DNA of 12,308 bases from Candidatus Solibacter sp. (GCA_026394025.1 JAPKZC010000414.1:1-12308); one strand, 5' to 3'; positions 6,960-12,308 are shown, numbered from the stretch's first letter. Program-made: numbers and translations. Notes: generated from the letters alone by a model not told the origin.

Positions 6960-7456
6960 TGCGACTTGCCTCCGCTGCTATTCTACTGGTGCTTTGGGCG
7001 GCGCCGCAGGCCGATTTGGCCGCCGACGGAGTTCCACTGTCCGTGCCCCAGCCCGGACAGATGGATCTCTGCCCGGTTTGCGGCATGATCGTCTCAAAAT
7101 ACCCGAACTGGATTGCCACCGTGGTCTGGAAGAACGGTCATGCTCACCACTTCGACGGCGCCAAGGACATGTTCAAGTTCCTACAATCCTTGCCGAAATA
7201 TGCGCCCAGCTACCAACGTAAGGACATCAAGCTCATCGTCGTCACCGACTTCTACAGTCTCGAAAAGATCGAGGCAGGAAAAGCCCTTTACGTGATGGGA
7301 TCGGACGTCATGGGACCGATGGGCCTGGAATTGGTGCCGCTCGCCACCAGGGCCGATGCCGAAGACTTCCTCAAGGACCACAAAGGCAAGCGCATTCTGC
7401 GTTACGACGAAGTCACACCGGAGATAGTCACCAAGGTCGACTCGGGGAAGTTTTAG
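6959..7456 (+). CDS. Second NosL-family protein, Sec-type signal
   Basis: 165 residues from ATG 6959, which shares its A with the upstream TGA; GTG 6956 is a less likely alternative. AGGAG lies about 14 bases upstream at 6941-6945. The N-terminus (AILLVLWAAPQADLAA) is a Sec-type signal peptide without a lipobox Cys. The core is MDLCPVCGMIVSKYPNW (C38, C41, M43), then a hydrophilic His pair (HAHHFDGAKDMFKF) and the NosL hallmark YVMGSDVMGPMGLELVPL with three Met residues. This is closer to canonical NosL than its neighbour. Copper chaperone activity for an extracytoplasmic enzyme is the family expectation; the pairing with a Tat-type paralogue suggests sequential or dimeric handling. It is followed by a 95-bp gap to the SOD gene. 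Confidence 0.92.
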   Translation: MRLASAAILLVLWAAPQADLAADGVPLSVPQPGQMDLCPVCGMIVSKYPNWIATVVWKNGHAHHFDGAKDMFKFLQSLPKYAPSYQRKDIKLIVVTDFYSLEKIEAGKALYVMGSDVMGPMGLELVPLATRADAEDFLKDHKGKRILRYDEVTPEIVTKVDSGKF

Positions 7457-7551
7457 CTTTGATAGACGCGAACGCCGCCAGTTCACGGAAGAGCGGCAAC
7501 GACTGAGTACCAAGAGAAAGGAATAGAAAGGAATAGAAAGGAACAACCGTA
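7457..7551. other. Intergenic leader with iterated AAAGGA ribosome-binding motif
   Basis: The unit GAAAGGAATA occurs at 7516-7525 and 7526-7535, with a third partial copy GAAAGGAA at 7536-7543. Each contains AAAGGA, a usable Shine-Dalgarno-like site; the last is nine bases before the SOD ATG at 7552. The repetition may raise local 30S capture or be a hypervariable tract tuning expression by copy number; both are inference. No clear terminator separates the SOD gene from the nosL genes. Confidence 0.6.
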
Positions 7552-8238
7552 ATGACGCGACGAACACTACTTGAACTTGCAGCACTCGGCACGGCCGCAG
7601 CCGCGGCTGCGGCCGCCGAGCCTCCCTTCACCCTACCGAAGCTGCCCTACGCCTTCGACGCGCTGGAGCCGTACATCGACGCGCAGACGATGCAGATACA
7701 CCACGACAAGCACCACCAGGCTTACGTTGACAACCTCAATAAGGCCGTTGGAGCCGACGCCGCGCTATCCAAGCTGAGTGTCGAAGAGTTGCTGCAGCGA
7801 CTGGACACACTGCCCGCGGCCATTCGGACGCAGGTCAGAAACCAAGGGGGCGGGCACGCCAATCACTCGCTGTTCTGGCAGACTCTCTGTCCGGCATCCA
7901 AGAGCGGCAACCCGTCGGGAAGCCTCGCGGCGGCTTTGCAACGATCGTTCGGCGGCCGGGACAAGTTCGAGGAAAGGCTCCAGGCCGCCTCGCTGGGCGT
8001 TTTCGGAAGCGGTTGGGCATGGCTGCCCGTGGATCAGGGAAAGAACCTCGTCCTGGACTCCGCCCCCAACCAGGACAGTCCATCGCTCGCCGGGAAACGT
8101 CCTCTGCTGGGCATCGACGTGTGGGAGCACGCCTACTACCTCAAATACCAGAACCGTCGCGCGGACTACCTCAAGGCGATTCTGCAGGTCATCAACTGGG
8201 AGTTCGTCTCCCATCGATATGAGGAGGCTGTGCGTTGA
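7552..8238 (+). CDS. Superoxide dismutase, Mn/Fe family (Mn-type residues), exported
   Basis: 228 residues. The mature part aligns with Mn/Fe-SOD: metal ligands H50 (MQIHHDKHH), H105 (HANHSLFW), D189 and H193 (DVWEHAYY). Gly99-101 before HANHS and Gln174 in APNQDSP are the arrangement typical of Mn-specific enzymes (iron enzymes carry their Gln at the other site), although cambialistic use cannot be excluded. The first 23 residues, MTRRTLLELAALG followed by an eight-Ala run and EPP, look like a short Tat-like or Sec signal, so the enzyme is probably extracytoplasmic. That is unusual for Mn-SODs, though exported Mn/Fe-SODs do occur. The start at ATG 7552 has AAAGGA nine bases upstream. It follows the nosL genes in the same direction and fits protection of copper or heme proteins outside the cytoplasm. 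Confidence 0.95.
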   Translation: MTRRTLLELAALGTAAAAAAAAEPPFTLPKLPYAFDALEPYIDAQTMQIHHDKHHQAYVDNLNKAVGADAALSKLSVEELLQRLDTLPAAIRTQVRNQGGGHANHSLFWQTLCPASKSGNPSGSLAAALQRSFGGRDKFEERLQAASLGVFGSGWAWLPVDQGKNLVLDSAPNQDSPSLAGKRPLLGIDVWEHAYYLKYQNRRADYLKAILQVINWEFVSHRYEEAVR

Positions 8239-8334
8239 TGGTCGCCAAAATGGCTTCCGGCACCCCGTTCTGGCAATAACTCCGGTTGCCTGGAGACTCT
8301 GGGCTGCCTCCGTCACTGGTTCATCGAGGAGATC

Positions 8335-8646
8335 ATGATCTCAAGACTTACCCCAATATTGTTCCTGGCTCTATTGCCGCTCCTGACGCTTGCGCAGACG
8401 GCGGAACAGCCGCAGGCGAGAGTCGACCGCTTGGAACATGCGGTTCTGGCGCCTAGCTGCTACACGAAATCTTTCGCCGTCCATCAGAGCGAGATCGCGG
8501 TCAAGATGCGATTGGAAATCGCCAAGTGGGTGGCGGCAGAAATCGCCAAGTGGGTGGCGGCAGGAAAGTCAGATCAGGCTATTCTGGATACCTACGTCGG
8601 CTTGTACGGTAGCAAAGTGCTGGTCGATCGCCGCCAATGCGGTTGA
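8335..8646 (+). CDS. Short CcmH/NrfF-like protein with internal duplication, possibly truncated
   Basis: 103 residues: signal peptide (LTPILFLALLPLLTLAQT), then RLEHAVLAPSCYTKSFAVHQS and an ILDTYVGLYGSKVLV block resembling the CcmH/NrfF cytochrome c maturation domain, which reduces apocytochrome thiols. The redox motif is degraded: only C42 remains, after Ser41, where relatives I remember have CC or CPxC. Residues EIAKWVAA are exactly duplicated (61-68 and 69-76) through a 24-bp tandem repeat, stretching one helix by eight residues. The frame ends in RRQCG, while frame 2 continues at once with AVDSDALPTDLADQ... to TAG at 8726-8728, so a further frameshift near 8635 is possible. GAGGAG (8326-8331) lies close to the ATG. 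Probably compromised in function; its place after SOD suggests a link to extracytoplasmic redox maintenance. Confidence 0.65.
   Translation: MISRLTPILFLALLPLLTLAQTAEQPQARVDRLEHAVLAPSCYTKSFAVHQSEIAVKMRLEIAKWVAAEIAKWVAAGKSDQAILDTYVGLYGSKVLVDRRQCG
8515..8562. repeat. Perfect 24-bp tandem duplication inside the CcmH-like gene
   Basis: Copies at 8515-8538 and 8539-8562 are identical (GAAATCGCCAAG...GTGGCGGCA), in frame, encoding EIAKWVAA twice. Perfect identity points to a recent event. Confidence 0.97.
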
Positions 8647-8786
8647 CAGCGACGCGCTGCCCACCGATCTGGCCGATCAACACAACCATTACCTGTACGG
8701 CCGCCCCAAGAAGGACACACGCCGGTAGTGGCAACCTACTTCGCCGACATTCTGTGAATGGCGCTTTCGCGCAGCCAAGAGGCCAA

Positions 8787-9167
8787 TCACCGGACGGGTG
8801 GCGCGTCGGTGCCATGAAGCGGGTTGCCGAGGCCGAGGAAGACCGTCAACCCGTCATCGATCGCGGCGATTTCTTCACGCGCAAGTTCGCCGAACACGCT
8901 CCGGACCCGCCGCTTGTCAACAGATCGCAGGTGGTCGATCAGCGCGAAGGACCTCTTCGCGAGGCCGCTTTTGCCCGGCGCCAGCGGCGGATACAGAAGT
9001 CCCTCACCCGGAGTGCCCGTAACAGGCACCACGCAAACAAGTGGAAAGCGCTGGTCGCCGATGACGTCTGGATCGCTCACGATGATGCAGGGTCTGACGC
9101 CACGCTGTTCGTGTCCGACAGTGGGATCGAGTTCTACGACGACAACGGCGCCGCGGCCGAGCTTCAC
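8787..9167 (-). CDS. MazF/PemK-family toxin (endoribonuclease)
   Basis: 126 residues from GTG 9165-9167. The core is MazF-like: LGRGAVVVVELDPTVGHEQRGVRPCIIVSDP at the N-terminus (RG for catalysis-associated loop, ExRGxRPxxxVS), then VVPVTGT and a GLAKRSFALIDHLRSVDKRR segment matching the conserved strand and the D-x-R-x(4)-R region. MazF toxins cut mRNA at short motifs. The start is set by the GTGA overlap with the antitoxin stop (9164-9166) and by GGAGG seven bases upstream; longer readings up to 9272 run inside the antitoxin and look random. Order antitoxin-toxin is canonical. The C-terminal tail (GNPLHGTDAPPVR) is a little longer than usual. Confidence 0.92.
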   Translation of the reverse strand: MKLGRGAVVVVELDPTVGHEQRGVRPCIIVSDPDVIGDQRFPLVCVVPVTGTPGEGLLYPPLAPGKSGLAKRSFALIDHLRSVDKRRVRSVFGELAREEIAAIDDGLTVFLGLGNPLHGTDAPPVR

Positions 9168-9472
9168 TCGCGCCCCTCCACCCAGCCTTCGCCGGAGACC
9201 CACCGAACCGGCCTGCCAGCGTTGCTGTCGACGAGTGCCCCGGTATCTTCCTCGGGCAAGCCGCGCGTCCACTCCTCAAGTCCCTGCTCGGCGAGTTCAG
9301 CGCTCTCGGGGTGGGGATTGTGCAGCGACCGACGAAGCTCGTCGCGACGACGGCGACCAAGTTCGTTGCGGACGGCCTCCGCGACGAACTTGCTGCGGTT
9401 CTTCTCCCGCCGGTCGATGTCCCTCACGAGGTCATTGGGCAAGGTGACGGTTACACGATCCACGCTAGCCAT
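9164..9472 (-). CDS. Ribbon-helix-helix antitoxin paired with MazF-like toxin
   Basis: 102 residues. The N-terminus MASVDRVTVTLPNDLVRDID followed by KFVAEAVRNELGRR is a ribbon-helix-helix (CopG/MetJ-like) DNA-binding domain. The C-terminal half is acidic (ESAELAEQGLEEW, LPEEDTG), the usual flexible toxin-neutralising segment. The ATG at 9472 has AGGAG six bases upstream. Its stop overlaps the toxin start, giving coupled synthesis. A perfect palindrome directly upstream (9484-9497) is the likely operator for autorepression by antitoxin and toxin. Confidence 0.92.
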   Translation of the reverse strand: MASVDRVTVTLPNDLVRDIDRREKNRSKFVAEAVRNELGRRRRDELRRSLHNPHPESAELAEQGLEEWTRGLPEEDTGALVDSNAGRPVRWVSGEGWVEGRE

Positions 9473-9474
9473 TT

Positions 9475-9497
9475 CATACTCCTGGTATGATCATACC
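9475..9497 (-). promoter_or_regulatory. Palindromic operator of the RHH/MazF locus
   Basis: GGTATGATCATACC (9484-9497) is a perfect 14-base palindrome; a further CATAC half-site lies at 9475-9479, spaced five bases from GTATG at 9485-9489. On the minus strand it contains TATGAT, similar to a -10 box, and abuts the AGGAG of the antitoxin gene. Position and symmetry fit autoregulation by the RHH antitoxin, which usually binds tandem half-sites. The transcription start is not determined. Confidence 0.7.
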
Positions 9498-9537
9498 GCA
9501 AGCCGGACCCAGGCCGCACAAACTGGAGTTTCACCCA

Positions 9538-9658
9538 TTACAGGAGCGCGCGGAACTGTTCTGGAGTCAGATCCGCCGAACGAAAAATGGATCGCAGGGT
9601 GCCGCGATCCAAGGGCTCGGACACAGTCCCTGCCGGAGATGACGGGGAGGTGCGTCAC
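9538..9658 (-). pseudogene. hicA: hicA toxin remnant with internal deletion
   Basis: Starting at GTG 9656-9658 (overlapping the HicB stop as GTGTGA), the frame gives VTHLPVISGRDCVRAL, the typical HicA N-terminus. After this the frame is lost. From 9612 a different frame gives LDRGTLRSIFRSADLTPEQFRALL and then TAA at 9538-9540, the typical HicA C-terminus. About 30 central residues, including the glycine-serine-histidine (GSH) segment with the catalytic histidine of this mRNA interferase, are missing. The total of 121 bp is not a multiple of three. The toxin is therefore dead, leaving HicB as an orphan antitoxin. Confidence 0.85.
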
Positions 9659-9861
9659 ACGGTAACGAGGCGGGCGTCGAAATGTTCTTGAGGGACCGGC
9701 AAGTTGTCGACTTCCAGGGCACCCACGTACGCCTGGACGGCTTCCTTGATGTTGGCCAGCGCGGCATCCTGCGTTTCGCCTTGGGTGACGCAGCCAGGCA
9801 GGCTGGGGCACTCGGCGATCCAGAAGCCATCTTCCCCGCGATAGATGAGAACCTGTCGCAT
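9655..9861 (-). CDS. hicB: HicB-family antitoxin, short form
   Basis: 68 residues from ATG 9861. It is a typical small HicB (UPF0150-like) fold: RQVLIYRGEDGFWIAECPSLPGCVTQGETQDAALANIKEAVQAYV, with the hallmark ECPSLPGCVTQGET. It lacks a C-terminal DNA-binding domain. No strong Shine-Dalgarno is seen before ATG 9861; the frame is open upstream to 9927 but the extension does not resemble HicB. The order hicB-hicA on the minus strand, with a start-stop overlap, is the reverse of the E. coli order but common in this subgroup. Its partner toxin is deleted (9538-9658), so the antitoxin may now be neutral, or protective against related toxins elsewhere. Confidence 0.9.
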   Translation of the reverse strand: MRQVLIYRGEDGFWIAECPSLPGCVTQGETQDAALANIKEAVQAYVGALEVDNLPVPQEHFDARLVTV

Positions 9862-10357
9862 ACGTTCATTATGGCCGACTCCGAGGCCGATAGGGAGAGA
9901 GAGCCATGGCTTGGCTGGCTTGGGCATCGTGTGCGGTTTACTTGCATCTCCGCCTGTTAACCGGAACCCTCCGCGTTCTCCACGCCCTGCTAACCGGCTG
10001 GGACGCGAAGGTCGCGGTCGAGGCCTGGAACCGTCTCTGTCTCCGCGGTTTCCGGCCGGCGCGGCGGTCAGAGTCCGTTTCGGGCGCGAAGATGGCAGCC
10101 ATGTGCTACACGTTCCAAAACGGAGATGGCGGCTTTAGGGCAATTTGAGTAGCCCATTTAGAATCAATAGTTTTGCCGGTGTCTCTGAATCGTCAAATAC
10201 CCTTTGTTTCACTTGGGGAGCCAATAGAATCAGTGGGTTACGGACGAAGCCCCCCTTCGGGTACGCGCGAAGTGGGCGGCTGTTGATATGTTGTTATGAT
10301 TCAACAACATGCGTCGATTCTGTTGCCCGGACTCCTTCCAGTTTGCCTATTTCTTGC
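9862..10357. other. Low-coding region between hicB and the transposase remnant
   Basis: No convincing gene is seen. Up to about 10130 the sequence is GC-rich; from about 10130 to 10380 it is clearly more AT-rich than its neighbours, consistent with the edge of a transferred or inserted segment. Visible elements are imperfect copies AGATGGCAGCC (about 10090) and AGATGGCGGCT (about 10124), and an eight-base inverted repeat at 10288-10310. Short frames here (for example 9906-10148 plus) lack domain features and are not called. Confidence 0.5.
10288..10310. repeat. Inverted repeat ATGTTGTT/AACAACAT
   Basis: Perfect eight-base arms (10288-10295 and 10303-10310) around the seven-base loop ATGATTC. 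It is AT-rich and not followed by a T-run, so it is unlikely to be an intrinsic terminator. Its position just beyond the broken end of the transposase gene suggests an insertion scar, a recombination site or an operator; none is demonstrated. Confidence 0.5.
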
Positions 10358-11334
10358 CTATCCGCTGGAATCTGTTGCGCGTGCATGATTCCTAGTTTCC
10401 ACCTCATTCCATTGGATTTTCGCCGCGATCCGGTACCCGATGTGCTTGCGTACGATCGCGCCGTTCTTGCCTTCCGCCAGCGCATTGTCCTGACTGCGAT
10501 TGGCCCGGCTCTTGGTGAACTCCGCCAGCATCTTCTCCAACGGCCTGGCTACCGTGTAGTTGATGAACTCCGAGCCGTTGTCGGCGTGCAGACCCAGAAT
10601 CACAAAGGGAAACTGATGGAGGATCGCTTCCAGCACCGGAAGCAGAAACGCTTCGCTGATCTTGCTCGCGCATCCCACCACCTGCCACTGTTTAACCGTA
10701 TCCACCGCATTGATGTGATACACCCCCTTGTTGCCGTCCCACCGTATCGATGCGCAGAAAGCCCGGCCGCCCCTGTGGGTCCGGCTTGCGGCGCTCCCCG
10801 ATGGATACCGGTGTGGGCCGCGTAGGCAGGTATACCGCGGCCTGCTTGCGATACAGCGGGCCGTTGCGCAGATTGTACAGATGCGACACCGAGATCTCTG
10901 CCAGACGCGCATATTCCCGCTTGCCGAACCGCTCGTATTCGCGCCGCAGAATGCAGCACGGTTGCCGGTCCGCTCAGCCGCTCGTGCGCACGATCCACCG
11001 CCGCCAGCAGACGCACATCGCCGTCGCTGTACTTGCTGGCGAACTGGTGGCGCCGGTACCCTCGCAACTCGACGGCTCCGGTTTCGATGTACATCCGGAT
11101 CAGCCGCGCGGTCTGCGGCAGGCTCAATCCGGTCATTTTGCTCAGGTAGGCGCGGATGGCGCCGCGCTGCTTCTTGCCTTGCCGTGCATACTCTTGCACG
11201 ACCAGCAATTGCTCCGCAAACGCGTACCTTTCGGCGCGGCTCTGTCCGGCAAATTCGAGGGTGTCGCCCAGTTTCAAAAACTGACTGATCTGATCGGAAT
11301 TCAATGTCTCGGCGTTCTGCATATGTACGTGCAT
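10358..11334 (-). pseudogene. DDE transposase/integrase pseudogene, two frameshifts and truncated C-terminus
   Basis: Three frames must be joined. Frame A (from ATG 11334 to about 10955) gives the N-terminal helix-turn-helix part, with SRAERYAFAEQLLVVQEYA and a TGLSLPQTARLIRMY recognition-like helix. Frame B (about 10955-10740) gives LRREYERFGKREYARLAEIS, SHLYNLRN and KPDPQGRPGFLRIDTV. Frame C (about 10742-10358) gives VYHINAVDTVKQWQVVG, LHADNGSEFINYTVARPLEKM and DNALAEGKNGAIVRKHIGY. The catalytic triad is visible across the frames: Asp of RIDTV or INAVD, Asp of HADNGSEF, and Glu of LAEGKNG. After KHIGY the sequence loses similarity, and the expected NPYLN..HRPC-like C-terminus is absent. The gene cannot make an active transposase. 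Confidence 0.85.
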
Positions 11335-11367
11335 TCGGTCGCAGCTCGCCCGTCAATCCACCTCCAT

Positions 11368-11424
11368 TTTCAGGATCATCTTGTATTGGAATCAACGCGC
11401 GTTTCAGTATCATCTTGCGTTGGA
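11368..11424. repeat. Two 23-bp direct repeats at the IS end
   Basis: Copies at 11368-11390 and 11402-11424 share TTTCAG.ATCATCTTG..TTGGA. The spacing (start to start 34 bp, about three helical turns) fits binding of a transposase to one face of the DNA. They lie between the transposase start and the outer edge of the element. Confidence 0.85.
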
Positions 11425-11453
11425 CAATTCGGCGGACACTCGTCTGCCGGCAC

Positions 11454-11498
11454 CCTGCTATTCTGACTCGTTAGTCTGAAGCAGGAGGATCCTCCGGC
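11454..11498. promoter_or_regulatory. Leader of the helicase gene: imperfect hairpin and RBS in a palindrome
   Basis: CCTGCT (11454-11459) and AGCAGG (11480-11485) can pair, with further GACT/AGTC pairing inside, forming an imperfect stem. Immediately after, GGAGGATCCTCC (11484-11495) is a perfect 12-base palindrome that contains the AGGAGG ribosome-binding site (11483-11488), ten bases before ATG 11499. The two folds compete for the same GG, so the leader could expose or hide the binding site. This regulation is inference from structure alone. Confidence 0.5.
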
Positions 11499-12308
11499 AT
11501 GTTGATCGAGCAGCAGATTTCCGAGCGGCGGGAGCGGGCGGCCGGCACGATCGCCAAAATCCTGAAACGGCCCACGGGAGCGCCGTACGGCGACTATAGC
11601 GTGCAGTCCGCCAGCGGAAAAACCTACCGGCTGGCAATGCGCGGGCCAGGGCTATTCGAAAACTACTGCTCGTGTCCGGACTTCCGCGTCAATACGTTGG
11701 GAACGTGCAAGCACATCGAAGCGCTGCTTCTGCGGCTTCGTCGCCGGCACGGCGCCGCACTCGATCGAAAGGGTTATGCGCGCACCCGCTCTTCCATCTC
11801 GCTGCAATATGGAGAGACCATTGAGATCCGGTTGCGGATGCCAGCCTCGCCGCCGCCCGCGCTGCGCTCCATCGCCGAAGAGTACTTCGATTCAGCAGGA
11901 TTGTTGCGCCGCGAGCACTTTCCCAGCTTTCATCGTGTATTGGAGGGGTTTCGTAGTGCCGATCAGGACGCGGTAATCTACAGCGATGTTCTCGAATATG
12001 TGGATCGCGAGAACGAGATTTCGGAAGGACTGGCTTGGGAACGGCAACTCCTCGGGAAACTTCGGCGTGGACAAGACCCACTGAATGGAGTGCTCAAGAC
12101 CAAACTACTGCCCTACCAGACGCAGGGCGCCATTTTCGCCGCCTCCCGAGGCCGAGTGGTCCTGGCAGACGATATGGGATTGGGCAAGACGGTGCAGGCC
12201 CTGGCCGCGGCGGAACTACTGCGGCGGCGCCGCGGAATCGCTCGCGTGCTGGTGGTGGCCCCGGCTTCGGTGAAGTATCAGTGGAAGACGGAAATCTTAT
12301 TCCTACTT
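11499..12308 (+). CDS. SWIM zinc-finger SNF2-family helicase, N-terminal 270 residues (3' end outside window)
   Basis: The frame is open from ATG 11499 to the window end. Residues 57-72 (CSCPDF...GTCKHI) are a SWIM zinc finger: C57, C59, C70, H72 in the CxC-x(n)-CxH arrangement. Residues about 212-231 (LPYQTQGAIFA...) lead into motif I, LADDMGLGKT (Walker A, 222-231), then LVVAPASVKYQW, motif Ia of the SNF2/RapA-like superfamily 2 ATPases. Such proteins are usually 800-1100 residues and translocate on double-stranded DNA, remodelling protein-DNA complexes or stalled polymerase. The region between 75 and 205 is less conserved and partly acidic. AGGAGG lies ten bases before the ATG. The IS remnant ends about 75 bp upstream and may have replaced the native promoter. 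Catalytic motifs II-VI lie outside the window. Confidence 0.92.
   Translation, partial: MLIEQQISERRERAAGTIAKILKRPTGAPYGDYSVQSASGKTYRLAMRGPGLFENYCSCPDFRVNTLGTCKHIEALLLRLRRRHGAALDRKGYARTRSSISLQYGETIEIRLRMPASPPPALRSIAEEYFDSAGLLRREHFPSFHRVLEGFRSADQDAVIYSDVLEYVDRENEISEGLAWERQLLGKLRRGQDPLNGVLKTKLLPYQTQGAIFAASRGRVVLADDMGLGKTVQALAAAELLRRRRGIARVLVVAPASVKYQWKTEILFLL

Larger units (their letters stand above)
10358..11424 (-). mobile_element. Decayed insertion sequence (DDE integrase-type), one end visible
   Basis: The element comprises a broken DDE transposase gene and, beyond its start, two direct repeats of 23 bases (11368-11390 and 11402-11424; 20 of 23 identical, period 34). Read on the minus strand, the outermost sequence begins TCCAAC (TGTCCAAC if 11426 is included), plausible as the terminal end with subterminal transposase-binding repeats. 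No matching inverted copy is visible at the other end, where the transposase C-terminus is also missing, so that end seems deleted. The IS family is not assigned. Confidence 0.7.

Noticed and set aside
8637..9665. Plus-strand frame of 342 codons
   Set aside because: It runs antisense to the well supported RHH/MazF pair and shows no domain; Ser/Arg-rich shadow.
9906..10148. 80-codon plus-strand frame (MAWLAWASC...) as a small protein
   Set aside because: No ribosome-binding site of note, no recognisable domain, and it spans the compositional break; not supported.
11689..12081. Minus-strand frame of 130 codons
   Set aside because: Antisense of the SWIM/SNF2 gene, which is open across the whole interval with clear motifs.
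1..12308. CRISPR arrays, tRNA and rRNA genes
   Set aside because: No regularly spaced repeats, no tRNA cloverleaf-like sequence and no rRNA similarity were noticed on either strand by eye.

Overview
The window is a high-GC bacterial segment, apparently chromosomal. GTG and TTG starts are frequent, genes overlap tightly (TGATG and GTGA junctions), and the content suggests an aerobic or facultative soil or sediment bacterium. Several proteins (the CcmH-like protein, the Cys-rich membrane protein and the small LTDLCLFTEARYTR protein) remind me of Acidobacteriota or deltaproteobacterial lineages. That placement comes from memory of the families and is of low confidence.

Layout. 1-1350 is the 3' part of katG (catalase-peroxidase), cut by the window edge. 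1378-1689 is the C-terminal relic of an ABC-transporter ATPase. 1700-2122 (minus) is a secreted cupin. After an intergenic region with a 15-bp tandem repeat, a plus-strand cluster runs from 2446 to about 8646: a Cys-rich membrane protein (apparently frameshifted), a small one-TM conserved hypothetical, an FtsX/MacB-type permease (broken by a 44-bp insertion-duplication), its ATPase, a polytopic membrane protein with a CPFC motif, two NosL-family proteins (one with a Tat-like signal, one with a Sec-like signal), a Mn-type superoxide dismutase with an export-like N-terminus, and a short CcmH-like protein carrying a 24-bp internal duplication. From 8787 to 9861 (minus) lie two toxin-antitoxin loci: an apparently intact RHH/MazF pair and a HicBA pair whose toxin has lost its middle. 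A low-coding stretch (9862-10357) leads to a decayed DDE transposase (10358 to about 11424, minus). The last 810 bp are the 5' part of a SWIM-zinc-finger/SNF2 helicase gene that runs off the window.

How the genes may work together. The central cluster has no nosZ or NosDFY, yet contains two NosL proteins, a LolD/MacB-like ABC pair, a thiol-bearing membrane protein, an exported SOD and a CcmH-like protein. The most economical reading is an extracytoplasmic copper/thiol-handling and oxidative-stress module, flanked by katG and a cupin. This is inference from gene content and order.

Integrity. At least five coding frames in 9 kb look interrupted (Cys-rich gene, permease, hicA, transposase at two places, possibly the CcmH-like gene), and short tandem duplications recur (24+20 bp, 24 bp, 15 bp, three 10-bp units). 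This is either an eroding accessory region or partly assembly/sequencing error. Read-level checks would separate the two.
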